The position numbers and the translations under genes are program-made. Positions 36,982 through 46,440 of a stretch of DNA of 64,000 nt are shown here, piece by piece (the first letter of the stretch is position 1; each line of letters begins with the position of its first letter). Where the stretch lies: positions 562,018 to 626,017 of the forward strand of contig NZ_JAFG01000005.1 in assembly GCF_000519305.1 (NCBI RefSeq), read 5' to 3'. The notes under the pieces are model-generated. The model saw only the letters and a list, made by a program, of their open reading frames with translations, was not told where the DNA came from and did no database searches. The stretch is from Mesorhizobium ciceri WSM4083. Its GTDB lineage: Bacteria > Pseudomonadota > Alphaproteobacteria > Rhizobiales > Rhizobiaceae.

Positions 36982-37736
36982 GCGACTTCCGCGATGCAGC
37001 CAAAGGCGGGCTCTCCACGAGCGCTCTCGAAGCCGTGTTGAGGCAGGTTGGCGCCGAGCGCTATCACAATCGCCATCCCTTTCACCACAGGATGACCAGC
37101 GGCGCATTGTCGAAGGCCGAGATGAAGGCCTGGGCGCTGAACCGCTATTGCTATCAGGCGGTCATCCCGCGCAAGGATGCCATGATACTCGTGCATGCCG
37201 AGGATCCGGCGTTTCGCGCCGCTTGGCGCAAACGAATCGAAGACCATGACGGCGAGGACGGCTGGAGCGGCGGCATCGCGCGCTGGCTGCATCTGGCAAC
37301 TTCGCTCGGCCTGGACGCCGAGGCCGTGAAGAGCGAAAGGCTGGCGCTGCCGGCGACGCGCTTCGCGGTGGGCGCTTACCTTTCCTTTTGCACAAACCGG
37401 ACGCTGTTCGAGGCGGTCGCGTCGTCGCTGACCGAGATGTTCTCGCCACTCATCATCGGTGAGCGGGTGCCGGCAATGCTGGCCAAATACGACTACATCA
37501 CCGAGGATACGCTGTCCTATTTCAGGCAACGGCCCGAACAGGCCTCACGTGACGCCGACTTCGCCCTCGCCTACGTGCTCAGCCATGCCGATACGGCGGA
37601 GCGCCAGCAGCAGGCAATCGATGCACTGGTGTTCAAATGCGATATACTCTGGGCCATGCTTGATGCGCTTCAACACGCTTATGGCGAGCAGGGCAACATA
37701 CCGCCTGGCGCCTTCCAGCCCGAGGCAGCCCAATGA
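36978..37736 (+). CDS. pqqC: Pyrroloquinoline-quinone synthase PqqC
   Basis: A 252-residue all-helical oxidase that does the last ring closure and eight-electron oxidation to PQQ. Conserved pieces are RYHNRHPFHHRM, LNRYCYQAVIPRKDA, RLHLATSLGLD-type helix and YLSFCTNRTLFEAVASSLTEMF. The start appears to be a TTG at 36978 overlapping the pqqB stop (TTGA); no ATG is suitable, since the next one would remove the conserved N-terminus. Confidence 0.93.
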   Translation: MSDFRDAAKGGLSTSALEAVLRQVGAERYHNRHPFHHRMTSGALSKAEMKAWALNRYCYQAVIPRKDAMILVHAEDPAFRAAWRKRIEDHDGEDGWSGGIARWLHLATSLGLDAEAVKSERLALPATRFAVGAYLSFCTNRTLFEAVASSLTEMFSPLIIGERVPAMLAKYDYITEDTLSYFRQRPEQASRDADFALAYVLSHADTAERQQQAIDALVFKCDILWAMLDALQHAYGEQGNIPPGAFQPEAAQ

Positions 37737-38029
37737 TGGCGCTGCGCGAAAGAGCCGTGGTGTCGTTGCGATCGGTCCCTTCGCTGCCGAAGCACGTGCG
37801 CATACAGTACGATCCCGTGCGGCAGGCATTCGCCGTGCTTTCGCCGGAAAAGATATTCTGGCCGAACGATATCAGTCTCGACATATTGCGCCGCTGCGAT
37901 GGACGGTCCACGGCCGGCGACATCATTGCCGGCCTTGCCGCAGATTATGAGGCCGAACAGGAGGCCGTGGCGACCGACGTCATCGCATTCCTGCAGGAAT
38001 GGTCGGACAAGCTGCTGGTGAGGCTATGA
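37733..38029 (+). CDS. pqqD: PqqA-binding protein PqqD
   Basis: A 98-residue member of the PqqD family of RiPP recognition elements, which holds PqqA and presents it to PqqE. PKHVRIQYDPVRQAFAVLSPEKIF and the C-terminal LAADYEAEQEAVATDVIAFLQEW are typical. It overlaps pqqC and pqqE by 4 bp each, so pqqBCDE are translated as one coupled unit. Confidence 0.93.
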   Translation: MMALRERAVVSLRSVPSLPKHVRIQYDPVRQAFAVLSPEKIFWPNDISLDILRRCDGRSTAGDIIAGLAADYEAEQEAVATDVIAFLQEWSDKLLVRL

Positions 38030-39147
38030 GCACGCCCCTCCTCCCTCCAATCGGCATGCTGGCGGAACTGACGCATCGCTGCCCGCTGCAATGTCCTTAT
38101 TGCTCCAATCCGCTGGAACTGCTGAAGGCCAATCGCGAACTCGACACAGAGACCTGGCTCGCCCTGTTCTCGGAGGCCGCCGATCTCGGAGTGCTGCAGG
38201 TGCATCTGTCCGGTGGCGAGCCGACACTGCGCCGCGACCTCGAGCAATTGATCGCCGGGCTTGCGGGGCGCGGCGTCTACACCAATCTGATTACCGCGGG
38301 CGTCGGCATCGTCGAGGGCCGTATCGAGGCATTTGCAGAAGCCGGTCTCGACCATCTGCAACTGAGCTTTCAGGGCGCGCGGCCGGCAACCACCGATCGC
38401 ATCGGCAACCACAAGGGCGCCCACGAAAAAAAGCTGGAGACGGCACGCCGCGCACGCGCAGCCGGCTTGCCTCTTACCATCAACGCGCCGATCCATCGCC
38501 ATAACATCGAGGAAGTGCCGGAATTCATCGATCTCGCCCTTGCGCTGGGCGCGGAGAGGCTCGAGATCGCCAATGTGCAGTATGCCGGCTGGGCGTTGAC
38601 CAATCGCGATCAACTGATGCCCGAGCGTGAAGCGGTCGACCGGCAGGCGGAGATCGTCGCGGAGGCACAGGAGCGGTTGGCCGGCATCATCAACATCGAT
38701 TTTGTGACGCCGGACTATTTCGCGATCTATCCCAAACCGTGCATGGGCGGCTGGGCGCGTGACGCCTTCATGGTGACGCCTGACGGCACCGTACTGCCCT
38801 GCCATGCCGCACAGACGATACCGTCGCTCAGCTTCGAGCGTTTCGAACCACGCAGGCTGTCCTCGATCTGGGCCGATTCGCCGGCGTTCAATGCCTTTCG
38901 CGGCACGGACTGGATGCAGGAGCCGTGCCGCAGTTGTGACCGGCGCGAGATCGACTGGGGCGGTTGCCGCTGTCAGGCGATGGCGATCGCCGGCGATGCC
39001 GCTGCAACGGACCCGGCTTGCGCGAAATCGCCGATCCATGCTCGCATGGCGATGCTGATCGACGAAGCCAAGCGCATTGCCACAGCTCCTTCCAGAGAAG
39101 AAGCATTCGTCTACCGGCGGATCGGCGCCGTGACCGAATCCGCCTGA
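38026..39147 (+). CDS. pqqE: PqqA peptide cyclase, radical SAM enzyme PqqE
   Basis: A 373-residue radical SAM/SPASM protein. The AdoMet cluster motif CPLQCPYC gives Cys19, Cys23 and Cys26; the SPASM region has KPCMGGWARD, VLPCHAAQTI, and EPCRSCDRREIDWGGCRCQA. It forms the C-C bond between Glu18 and Tyr22 of PqqA, with PqqD. Last gene of the pqq run; no pqqF or pqqG protease follows. Confidence 0.95.
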   Translation: MSTPLLPPIGMLAELTHRCPLQCPYCSNPLELLKANRELDTETWLALFSEAADLGVLQVHLSGGEPTLRRDLEQLIAGLAGRGVYTNLITAGVGIVEGRIEAFAEAGLDHLQLSFQGARPATTDRIGNHKGAHEKKLETARRARAAGLPLTINAPIHRHNIEEVPEFIDLALALGAERLEIANVQYAGWALTNRDQLMPEREAVDRQAEIVAEAQERLAGIINIDFVTPDYFAIYPKPCMGGWARDAFMVTPDGTVLPCHAAQTIPSLSFERFEPRRLSSIWADSPAFNAFRGTDWMQEPCRSCDRREIDWGGCRCQAMAIAGDAAATDPACAKSPIHARMAMLIDEAKRIATAPSREEAFVYRRIGAVTESA

Positions 39148-39166
39148 CTCGGTAAGAAAGCGCTTC

Positions 39167-39784
39167 TCACCCCCTCGGCAAGACGCGTAGCGTCTGCTCG
39201 TCAAACAATGGCTCGTCCTGGCCGATGCGCACAAACAGCAGCCTGTGCCCCTCACCCGCCGGCACCTCGAAATACTGGATGCCGTCAGGCATTTCGCCCC
39301 AGACGCCGCAGGGCGGCTCCGGAATCTCGTTGGGATCGGCAAGTGCTTTCAGCTCTTTCGCATAGGCGGCGTCGGGGCTGAATGAGTAGCGTTTGACGCC
39401 GGCAGGCTCCGTGCCCTGCGTGTAAGGCGTCAACACGCAGCGGGCACTGACCGCTTTGTCGGTCTTTTCCAGGAACAGGCGCTGCAAGGCAGCCTCGGCG
39501 GTTTCACCTGATATGATGTCGAACAGTTCAACGAGAGGATCGGCCGCGCCGCCATCGCTGTATTTGACGGCAAGAGCGTTGCCGGTGAATTCGAAATGGA
39601 TCTGGCGAAAGCCGAAGTCGCAGCGCTGCACCCAGGCGGCCAGCCCGATATTTTTGTCAGACAACCTTTCCCAGACGCATTTGTCGATCGGCGGGCGCGA
39701 CGGCGCCGGTTCGTCCGCCACGGCGCATATCGTCCCGGACGCAAGCAGGGCGCTGGCCCCAATGATCGATCGCACGCTATTCAT
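39167..39784 (-). CDS. Exported hypothetical protein
   Basis: A 205-residue protein with a signal peptide (residues 1-23, cleavage near AVADEP), four cysteines in the mature chain (DKCVWERL, QRCDFGF, SARCVLTP, EPPCGVW), and no domain I can name. It is convergent with pqqE (20-bp gap) and looks like a periplasmic protein with two disulfides. Nothing ties it to PQQ biosynthesis. Confidence 0.75.
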   Translation of the reverse strand: MNSVRSIIGASALLASGTICAVADEPAPSRPPIDKCVWERLSDKNIGLAAWVQRCDFGFRQIHFEFTGNALAVKYSDGGAADPLVELFDIISGETAEAALQRLFLEKTDKAVSARCVLTPYTQGTEPAGVKRYSFSPDAAYAKELKALADPNEIPEPPCGVWGEMPDGIQYFEVPAGEGHRLLFVRIGQDEPLFDEQTLRVLPRG

Positions 39785-39859
39785 CGCTGCATCCTGTCAA
39801 GGTAAAGGCATCCCATCCGGAGCCGTCTGGATTGGCATTGGCGAAGTCGGCTGGCACGC

Positions 39860-40825
39860 TCAAACCAGTCCGAGCAGAAAGGCCGCGCCGCCGAGAAAGC
39901 CTGCCGAGCAGATCCACAGCAGCCAGAGCCCTCGTACCCGGCATTCGAGCACCGCCGAGCCGGGGTTGGCGGGGTCATAGTGCACGTCGACTTCGCTGCC
40001 TTCGACATACTGCCGTGCCTGGCCGCCGACGAGGCCGGGCAACGAAGCCGTTACGGTTCCGCCGAAGGTCATACGATCGGCGCTGTAGCGCTGGCCGGCT
40101 ACGTCATAGGAGTAGACGATGCGGGATTTGAAGACGGTGCGCCAGCGGCCATAGCCTGAATGGTTTCGGAGCGCCTGCAGACCTGAAGTGTCGATGCGGC
40201 CAACCACAATCGGCCATTTTGCCGCCTGCTCCGCCAACGCTTTCTGGGCGAGGCCGATGCTCAGGATGAACAAGCCCATAAAAAGCAGCAACGCCGCGGC
40301 ACCGAGATTCTGCGGTTTGGGCAAATGCGGCCCGATTGCCTCCAGAACACCGCCGACGGAAAACACCAGCACAACCGCGCCGATCACCAATCCTGCCGAG
40401 AGTTGGACCATGAACCTGAAGGCGCCGTCCGGCAGGGTGCGCTCGATCACCGCTTTGCTCGGATCGGCCGGATTGTAGAAGACAGTCACCTCCCCGCCAC
40501 GGGGAAACTGGGCAAGGGTCTCAGTGACTTCGAAATTTCCCAAATTCTCCTTCACGCTGTAGCGCGAGCTTTGAAATTTCTTGTTGCCCACCTTGTATTC
40601 GAAGATGATCGCCGGAAAATTGCGCATTTCGGTCGTATCGGTGCTGTCCGAACCAACGCCCGAGTTTCTCACTTCACGTGCTTCGACGCGCGAGGAAATG
40701 ATCTTTCCCGGCGTCGGCAGCCAGCGGCTGAGCGCTTTCACCTCTCGCCATTTCATGAAGGTGATGAACGACAGCGCGCCCGCGACCACGCAGGCAAAGC
40801 CGACAAGCATGATCTTGAGTTCCAA
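39860..40825 (-). CDS. DUF3592 membrane protein, two repeats
   Basis: A 321-residue membrane protein with helices at the N-terminus (MLVGFACVVAGALSFITF), two mid-chain (FMVQLSAGLVIGAVVLVFSVGG, AAALLLFMGLFILSIGL) and one at the C-terminus (LWLLWICSAGFLGGAAFLLG). Two soluble segments each end with the DUF3592 pattern (VTVFYNPADPSKAVIER and VDVHYDPANPGSAVLE). I take a TTG at 40825 as start because GGGGGGAGA stands before it; ATG 40810 is the alternative. Function unknown. Confidence 0.8.
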   Translation of the reverse strand: MELKIMLVGFACVVAGALSFITFMKWREVKALSRWLPTPGKIISSRVEAREVRNSGVGSDSTDTTEMRNFPAIIFEYKVGNKKFQSSRYSVKENLGNFEVTETLAQFPRGGEVTVFYNPADPSKAVIERTLPDGAFRFMVQLSAGLVIGAVVLVFSVGGVLEAIGPHLPKPQNLGAAALLLFMGLFILSIGLAQKALAEQAAKWPIVVGRIDTSGLQALRNHSGYGRWRTVFKSRIVYSYDVAGQRYSADRMTFGGTVTASLPGLVGGQARQYVEGSEVDVHYDPANPGSAVLECRVRGLWLLWICSAGFLGGAAFLLGLV

Positions 40826-40944
40826 CTCGTCTCCCCCCAGGAGTGCAGGAACCCGCACATAGACAGCATGGCGGCGGCAATGTCTTGCTTATTCGCGAAA
40901 TCTGAAAAGGCTGAGCAGCGCAAACGGCAACAGCCCACGCCGCG

Positions 40945-41631
40945 TCATGCAGGCTTCACGGCCAGGAACGTGTTCCATTCTTCGCTATTGCGGCCGACGT
41001 TGAAATCGTCCCTGATGAGGACCAGCCCGGCGCCTTCGAGACGGGCCGCGAAGTCGTCCCTGCGCCAGTAGACCATGTGATATTCGCCTGATGTCTCGCC
41101 GTCGCCATTGCGCATCGAGACGAGGAAGGCGCCGCCCGGGCGCAGCGACCCGGCTATCTTGGCAAGCACCTGGTCGGTCTCGTCGCGAGGCACATGGATG
41201 AGGACGCATAGGGCCAGGACCGCGTCGTAGGGGCCGCCGAGATCATCGGTGATGAGATCGAGCAACTCGCCATGCTTGCCACGCGCGGCCTGCAGTTCCA
41301 GAAACCGTTTGGTCGCGTCGGTGCGCCGCACCGTGACGCCCAAAGTCTCCAGAAAATCCGCGTCGTAGCCAGCTCCGGATCCGACTTCCAAAATCCGGCC
41401 GCCTGCACCGGCGATTGCCACCAGGCGCTTCAGCGATGCCTGCTCTCGCTCATTGGGAACATGGCGCACGATGGCATCATATTGTTCCGCATAATCCTCG
41501 TAAGCGCTGATCGTTTGACGGCTCTGCGCCAGAGCCTCCGATGACACACCCATCTTTCCTCCCATGCGTCCATGTCGGTCAAAGAGCCGGACACTTTCCT
41601 CAGCCAATGCTGCCGGCGGAAGCGTGTCCAT
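40945..41631 (-). CDS. Class I SAM-dependent methyltransferase
   Basis: A 228-residue methyltransferase. The AdoMet-binding motif ILEVGSGAGYDADFL (motif I), an acidic residue in RRTDATKRFLELQ, and YDAVLALCVLIHVPRDE with SLRPGGAFLVSM (later motifs) are all in order. The substrate is not evident. The start could be the ATG at 41631 or the internal MGGKMGVSSEAL start; the core begins only about residue 40. Confidence 0.85.
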   Translation of the reverse strand: MDTLPPAALAEESVRLFDRHGRMGGKMGVSSEALAQSRQTISAYEDYAEQYDAIVRHVPNEREQASLKRLVAIAGAGGRILEVGSGAGYDADFLETLGVTVRRTDATKRFLELQAARGKHGELLDLITDDLGGPYDAVLALCVLIHVPRDETDQVLAKIAGSLRPGGAFLVSMRNGDGETSGEYHMVYWRRDDFAARLEGAGLVLIRDDFNVGRNSEEWNTFLAVKPA

Positions 41632-41686
41632 CGAGCCAGACCGCGGGCATCAGGCAGAGCGGAGCGCGCCGGGACTGACGACTGTC

Positions 41687-42784
41687 TCAGTTGGCGTCGG
41701 CTACCGTCTGCCGGCCGCCGGCCCAGGCGCGCCATTGCCGTTCGTCGCCATGGAAGACATTGAGGTCTATACGGCCGGTGACGCCGTGCGACAGGCCGGA
41801 GCCGGAATACTGCCAGAACAGCCATTTGCGGCCGGGATAGACCTTTGACGGATGCTGGGCCACGGCACGCAGCCAGAACGGATAGTCGAGGAATTCGCCC
41901 CTGAGATTGTCGCGGTAGAAATCGGGCGCGGTGTAGATGATGGGCCGCTGGCCGTAATGGCGCTCCAGCTTGTCCATGAACACCTGCATCTTCTCCAGCA
42001 CCTTTTCGCGCGACGGCCGCCGCTTGCAGCTGGACTCGCCGTTCCACTCAACGTCGATCACCGGCGGCAGCGCGCCTTCGACCCTGGGCACGTTGCGGAT
42101 GAACCAGTCCGCCTGCTCGCCCGCCGTGCGGCACCAGTAGAAGAAATGGTAGGCGCCACGCTTCAAACCGGCGGCGTCGGCGTTGCGCCAGTTTTTCATG
42201 AACATCGGATCGAGGTGGTCGCCACCGTCGGTCGCCTTGATGTAGGCGAAGTTGGCGCCCTGGGCGCGCAATTTGTCCCAGTTCACGTTGCCTTGCCAAC
42301 GCGAGACGTCGACGCCGTGCACGGCAAGGCGTCGAGGCGAAGCCTTGCCGAAATTGATCGGCTTGGCATCACGAAAACCGTAACGGGTGAGCGGCCCGGC
42401 AAGCATGGCCGGTGCCGCGCGGGTCAACAGCTTGGGCGGCGACACCAAGGCTGCCGGCTCGACCGGCAGCCCGCCGACATCAGGCACTTGGGGATCAGGC
42501 ACATCAGGTGCGGCAAACACCCCCGTCTCTTCCTCCTCCGCCAAACCAAACGGGCGCGTTTTTTCCCCCGGACCGTTGTCAGACATGGGAGCCAATCCGG
42601 CCCTTGCCGCCCTGTTGCCCCTTGCCGCCGGAGCAGCGGCGATCGGTGCCGGCGGCCGGATCACGGAACTGGTGGTCTCGTTGGACGGTTTCTGCAAATC
42701 CAGCGCATCGACGCCTGATGTCGACGAGCAGCCGGCAAGGCATAGCGACACGATCAAAAAACTGACGACGCCCGGAATCCGCAT
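41687..42784 (-). CDS. GH25-family lysozyme-like lipoprotein
   Basis: A 365-residue protein with a lipoprotein leader (LIVSLCLAGCSS, lipobox Cys about residue 19), a Pro/Ala-rich linker to about 150, then a glycoside hydrolase 25 domain: VHGVDVSRWQGNVNWDKLRAQGANFAYIKATDG, RGAYHFFYW, PPVIDVEWNGE and FWQYSGSG. The Asp and Glu residues of the GH25 catalytic face are present. It probably cuts peptidoglycan as an outer-membrane-anchored muramidase. Confidence 0.9.
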   Translation of the reverse strand: MRIPGVVSFLIVSLCLAGCSSTSGVDALDLQKPSNETTSSVIRPPAPIAAAPAARGNRAARAGLAPMSDNGPGEKTRPFGLAEEEETGVFAAPDVPDPQVPDVGGLPVEPAALVSPPKLLTRAAPAMLAGPLTRYGFRDAKPINFGKASPRRLAVHGVDVSRWQGNVNWDKLRAQGANFAYIKATDGGDHLDPMFMKNWRNADAAGLKRGAYHFFYWCRTAGEQADWFIRNVPRVEGALPPVIDVEWNGESSCKRRPSREKVLEKMQVFMDKLERHYGQRPIIYTAPDFYRDNLRGEFLDYPFWLRAVAQHPSKVYPGRKWLFWQYSGSGLSHGVTGRIDLNVFHGDERQWRAWAGGRQTVADAN

Positions 42785-42931
42785 CTGGACCTGTACTCAA
42801 AACACAACAGACCGAGGGCAAAACGACAGCCGACGGACAAACCGGATCAGTTATGAATGAGAAATTACCAATAAAGTTTGAATCAAGTTTTTTTCGCCAT
42901 ACCGCGTGCGGGTAAGCGCGATGGAAACCGG

Positions 42932-43720
42932 CTAGGATTTTCTGAACACGCCGATCATCGGCCCGAGGTTCCAGTAGTCGTCTTTGCGGCCGATGGCAGG
43001 CGCAAACAGGCTTGATATCGTGCCGTCGAGGAAGAGCGCGTTGTCGCAGCCGAGCGCGTCGCGGAAAAGCCGCGCGAAGGCATGGAAGGTCACCGTGCCA
43101 TTCGAAATCGCAAAGACCGCGACGCCATCCTTTCGCACCCCGACACCGTCGCGGGTCTTTCGCGAGGTGCCGTCGGCCTGGAATTTCGGATGCAGCTTGC
43201 CCTCGATCACCAGCATCGGCCCCGATTGCGTCGCATAGTCGACGGTCGGGCGCCTCTTCACGAAATCCCGAGTGGCACGGACCGCGGCCTTGCCGTCGCG
43301 CATGTAGAAAATGCCGTTCGGCTGCAGGGAAAAATTGCCGCTTCCAGATCCCGTTTTCACCGAGGCCATCTCTTGGCCACGCTCGACATAGAGGCCGACC
43401 GGCGCGAGGTTCGGGTGATACATGCCGGCATTGATGCCGAACAGCATGGTGCGCCCTGCCGCCTGTTGCGTGGCATGCAGATTGTGCAGCGACTGAAACG
43501 GCTTGCCCGCCGCATCCTTCCAGAACAGCTCGAGCTGATATCGTTTTGGATCGACCTCGCAAACGAGATAGCTGGTCGCCTCGAAGGTGAAGTCCCGGCA
43601 TGGCGGCAGTGAAGCGGTCCACTGGCCAAATCCCATGCCAAATGCCGCCACCGACGGCAGTGCGCCCTTGGCCAATGCCAGCAGGAACGGCAATGATTGT
43701 AGGAGGGTCAGGAAATCCAT
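42932..43720 (-). CDS. Phosphodiester glycosidase family protein (NAGPA-like)
   Basis: A 262-residue protein with a hydrophobic N-terminus (DFLTLLQSLPFLLALAKG) and the NAGPA/DUF2233 fold: MLFGINAGMYHPNLAPVGLYVERG, NGIFYMRDGKAAV, TQSGPMLVIEGKLHP and DNALFLDGTISSLFAP. The domain removes N-acetylglucosamine from a phosphodiester in lysosomal relatives; bacterial substrates are largely unknown. An exported position is likely. Confidence 0.85.
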   Translation of the reverse strand: MDFLTLLQSLPFLLALAKGALPSVAAFGMGFGQWTASLPPCRDFTFEATSYLVCEVDPKRYQLELFWKDAAGKPFQSLHNLHATQQAAGRTMLFGINAGMYHPNLAPVGLYVERGQEMASVKTGSGSGNFSLQPNGIFYMRDGKAAVRATRDFVKRRPTVDYATQSGPMLVIEGKLHPKFQADGTSRKTRDGVGVRKDGVAVFAISNGTVTFHAFARLFRDALGCDNALFLDGTISSLFAPAIGRKDDYWNLGPMIGVFRKS

Positions 43721-43791
43721 GCGCTTACCGGAATCGAAGTTCGAGGTCCGGTACGGATATAACCTGTTTCAAGCGATACTGTGGAACTGCC

Positions 43792-44727
43792 TTAGACGAG
43801 CCATCCCATCGCCACGCCCAGCAGCAGGACGACACCGAGCAGGCCCCGATAGATGACGAACGGCCAGGCCGAGAAACGCTCCAGCACGTGCATCAGCCCC
43901 CATATGGCGAAGAAGGCGGAAATCGAGGCGACGACCAGCCCGACGGCAAGGACCGACCAGCCATGGGCGTCGAGATGGACCTTGTGCAGTTCCCAGAGTT
44001 CCTTGAGGCCGGCGAGTGCGATCGCCGGCAAACCGAGCAGGAACGAAAAGCGCGCCGCCTCGGCCCGCTTGAAGCCGAGCCCCAGGGCCGCCGTCAGGGT
44101 CGAGCCCGAGCGCGACACGCCGGGGACAAGCGCACCGATCTGGGCGACGCCGACGAGCAGCGCATCGGTCAGCGACGCACCGCCCATGCTGCGCCGATGA
44201 CTGGCAAAGATCTCGGCCAGCGCCAGCAGGATCGCCATGGCGATGCAGGCCCAGCCGATCACCGTCAGGCTGCGCAGCGGCGAATTGCAGGCGTTGAGCA
44301 CGCCCGATAACGCAACGCCGGCGATGACGATGGGGATCGTCGCCAGCACGATCCAGAGCGCCAGCTTGAAATGACGGTCGGCGAAATCGCGTCGCGCCAC
44401 AGCGTCGAGCGACCCAAACAGGATATCCCTGACGTCGCTCCAGAAATAGCTGACCACCGCGGCAAGGGCAGCAAGCTGCATGGCGGCGGAGAAGGCGGAG
44501 CCGGGATCCTGCCAGCCGAGAACGGCCGGCACGATGCGCATATGGGCGGTCGAGGAAATCGGCAACAGTTCGGTGATGCCTTGCACCACGCCGAGGAACG
44601 CCACCTTGGCGAATCCCAGGCCGACGAAGCCCGTGTCCAGGCCTTGTGTGCAGATATCGGCCAAAATCGAATTCCGTGCATGAGAGATCGGAGTTGCGTG
44701 GACCGACCATCGGTCAATCCCGGGCAA
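43792..44727 (-). CDS. uppP: Undecaprenyl-diphosphate phosphatase
   Basis: An integral membrane phosphatase of the BacA/UppP family, which recycles the lipid carrier for peptidoglycan. The two catalytic signatures are seen: GVVQGITELLPISSTAH and PGVSRSGST. About eight membrane helices. The ORF gives 311 residues, longer than the usual 270, so the true start may be the TTG at 44664 rather than 44727. It also resembles the paralogues that some rhizobia carry besides the housekeeping copy. Confidence 0.9.
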   Translation of the reverse strand: MPGIDRWSVHATPISHARNSILADICTQGLDTGFVGLGFAKVAFLGVVQGITELLPISSTAHMRIVPAVLGWQDPGSAFSAAMQLAALAAVVSYFWSDVRDILFGSLDAVARRDFADRHFKLALWIVLATIPIVIAGVALSGVLNACNSPLRSLTVIGWACIAMAILLALAEIFASHRRSMGGASLTDALLVGVAQIGALVPGVSRSGSTLTAALGLGFKRAEAARFSFLLGLPAIALAGLKELWELHKVHLDAHGWSVLAVGLVVASISAFFAIWGLMHVLERFSAWPFVIYRGLLGVVLLLGVAMGWLV

Positions 44728-44851
44728 GCCTTATCGTCATGGGCCGGATAATCAATTTACGGATTTGTAAGCTGGCACGTCGAGGTGCACGCCTTTCGAA
44801 AACCGGCCCACCTTGGGCCGGCTTGAGGTACACAGTGAAATCGCCAAGCGA

Positions 44852-45049
44852 CTACGGGCAGAGCCAGAGTTTCTGGCATGTCCTGGCGATCACATGCGCC
44901 GGCGGCACTTCGGGCTCATCGGTCGAAGGCCGGCGAGCCCGTTCGAGCAGCATGCGCACCTGTTCTGGGCGCACACGATCGCGCTCCATCACAAGCAGGA
45001 CCATCGGATCGCTCAAAAGCTCGTCCAGGGTGCTGATGCTGTCGTTCAT
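44852..45049 (-). CDS. Small acidic hypothetical protein
   Basis: A 65-residue protein: LDELLSDPMVLLVMERDRVRPEQVRMLLERA, then a short tail ending CQKLWLCP with two cysteines. It has a good ribosome site (GGAGACGACGG) before the ATG at 45049. The helical LxxLLxDPxVxxVMxxDxV pattern reads as a small conserved rhizobial protein. No role known. Confidence 0.65.
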   Translation of the reverse strand: MNDSISTLDELLSDPMVLLVMERDRVRPEQVRMLLERARRPSTDEPEVPPAHVIARTCQKLWLCP

Positions 45050-45440
45050 CCGTCGTCTCCTCGAATGCCGTACCCGCGACCCTTAAATAGGACGACAAAG
45101 ATGGCTCGCCAATGACGCTTTGCCGGCTATCTCGTGTCGATTTGGATTAAATTTTGGCCATGCTTGCGCTCTTCCTTCTCTCCCTGGCGCAGTGCGTCGA
45201 TCCACCTTCTTCCACAATAAGGGGCGAAGGGAAAAATCAGCCTGGCGGAGGGGCGCCTTCGTATTTCGGCAGGCTGTCATCAAGCACCAGCCACGGCTGC
45301 TTCGAGGCCGTGAAAATATGCATTTGCGGCTTGAAAACCGTTGGATCGTCGAGCGAACCGGCGGTGAAGCCATGACGCCGAAAGCCGTCATGGCTGCCAT
45401 GGAATGCCGGCTGCCCGCCAACAGCCGGCGGCTTTGGCGT
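45050..45440. other. Intergenic region, no convincing gene
   Basis: 391 bp between the small protein start and the alpha/beta hydrolase stop. Frames exist on both strands (plus 45154-45375, minus 45083-45421), but neither has family resemblance or a good ribosome site. I see no clear RNA or repeat. Confidence 0.35.
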
Positions 45441-46397
45441 TCACTCCGTTTCGCCGACGACCTCGTCCCAGGTTTTGACCTTGGTCTGGCCGTTGAGGAA
45501 CGGCAGCGCTGCGGCCGTCAGCTCCGGCGCGAAGAAGGTATCGTAGTGGGTGCGGTTGGGCAGGATCGCCAGGCGGTTCTGCGACAGGTTCTCGCGCATC
45601 CAGCCGGCGTCCTTCAGCCCGCCGCCCAGCATCTGATAGAACTTGATCTCGTGTTCGGGCTTGTACATATCGCTGTCGCCATAGACCAGCATGACAGGCA
45701 TCTTCAGCTTGGCGACGTCAGCCGAGTAGTCGCGGTTCTGACGCATGAAGCCGCCGAGCGCATCGAGGAGCTTCGGGAACTCCTCAGGATGCGGCGCCAC
45801 GGCGACGTAGGTTTTGTACATCGGCGTGTCCTTCATGAACTCAGCCGCGGCCGCGCTCACCTGTGCCTGCTGCGGACGCATCTCGTCATAGAAGCCGTCC
45901 GTGGCGTAGCCGGTCGATACCAGGACGAGGCGGCGCACCGCTTCGGGATGCTGGACGGCCATGCGGAAGGCGACGCCGCCGCCCAGAGAATAGCCCATGA
46001 CATCGACCTGGCCGTAGCCGAGCGCCTTGACGATGGCGGCCATGTCGTCGCCCATCGCCTCCACGGTGAATGGGCGGTCGCCCAGCGCGGTGCGGCCGTG
46101 ACCCTGCAGGTCGACGCCGATGACGGTGCGGTTTTCGGCAAGTTTCGGCAGGATCGGCGCGAACATATCCGTGGTGCCGAGACCGCCATGCAGCAGAAGC
46201 AGCGGCTCGCCCTTGCCATAGATGGCATAATAATAATCCAGGCCGTCGATCGGCAGCAGGCCGGACTTTTCCGGCTTCGGCAGTGCGTTCGCCTCAGTCG
46301 TCATGGCGGGTTTTGTCTCCTCCGCATTGGTGGTGCCTGAGCAGCCAACGAGCGCTACAACCGAAGCAAGAATGGCGAAAAACAGGGTTTTGGACAT
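45441..46397 (-). CDS. Alpha/beta hydrolase lipoprotein
   Basis: A 318-residue alpha/beta-hydrolase with a lipoprotein leader (ILASVVALVGCSG, Cys at residue 19). The oxyanion region LLLLHGGLGTTDMF, the nucleophile elbow GYSLGGG (Ser), an acid in YGDSDMYKPEH and a His in PNRTHYDTFF complete the triad. A surface or periplasmic esterase is likely; the substrate is unknown. The next gene on the strand (SRPBCC) lies upstream and may be co-transcribed. Confidence 0.87.
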   Translation of the reverse strand: MSKTLFFAILASVVALVGCSGTTNAEETKPAMTTEANALPKPEKSGLLPIDGLDYYYAIYGKGEPLLLLHGGLGTTDMFAPILPKLAENRTVIGVDLQGHGRTALGDRPFTVEAMGDDMAAIVKALGYGQVDVMGYSLGGGVAFRMAVQHPEAVRRLVLVSTGYATDGFYDEMRPQQAQVSAAAAEFMKDTPMYKTYVAVAPHPEEFPKLLDALGGFMRQNRDYSADVAKLKMPVMLVYGDSDMYKPEHEIKFYQMLGGGLKDAGWMRENLSQNRLAILPNRTHYDTFFAPELTAAALPFLNGQTKVKTWDEVVGETE

Positions 46398-46440
46398 ATC
46401 GATCTCCTCTCGTCATGCCGGTATCAGAGCGTCATGCGGA

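Noticed and set aside
45083..45421. 112-codon minus-strand and 73-codon plus-strand frames in the 45050-45440 gap
   Set aside because: No family resemblance, no ribosome site and Arg/Ser-rich composition; left as non-coding.
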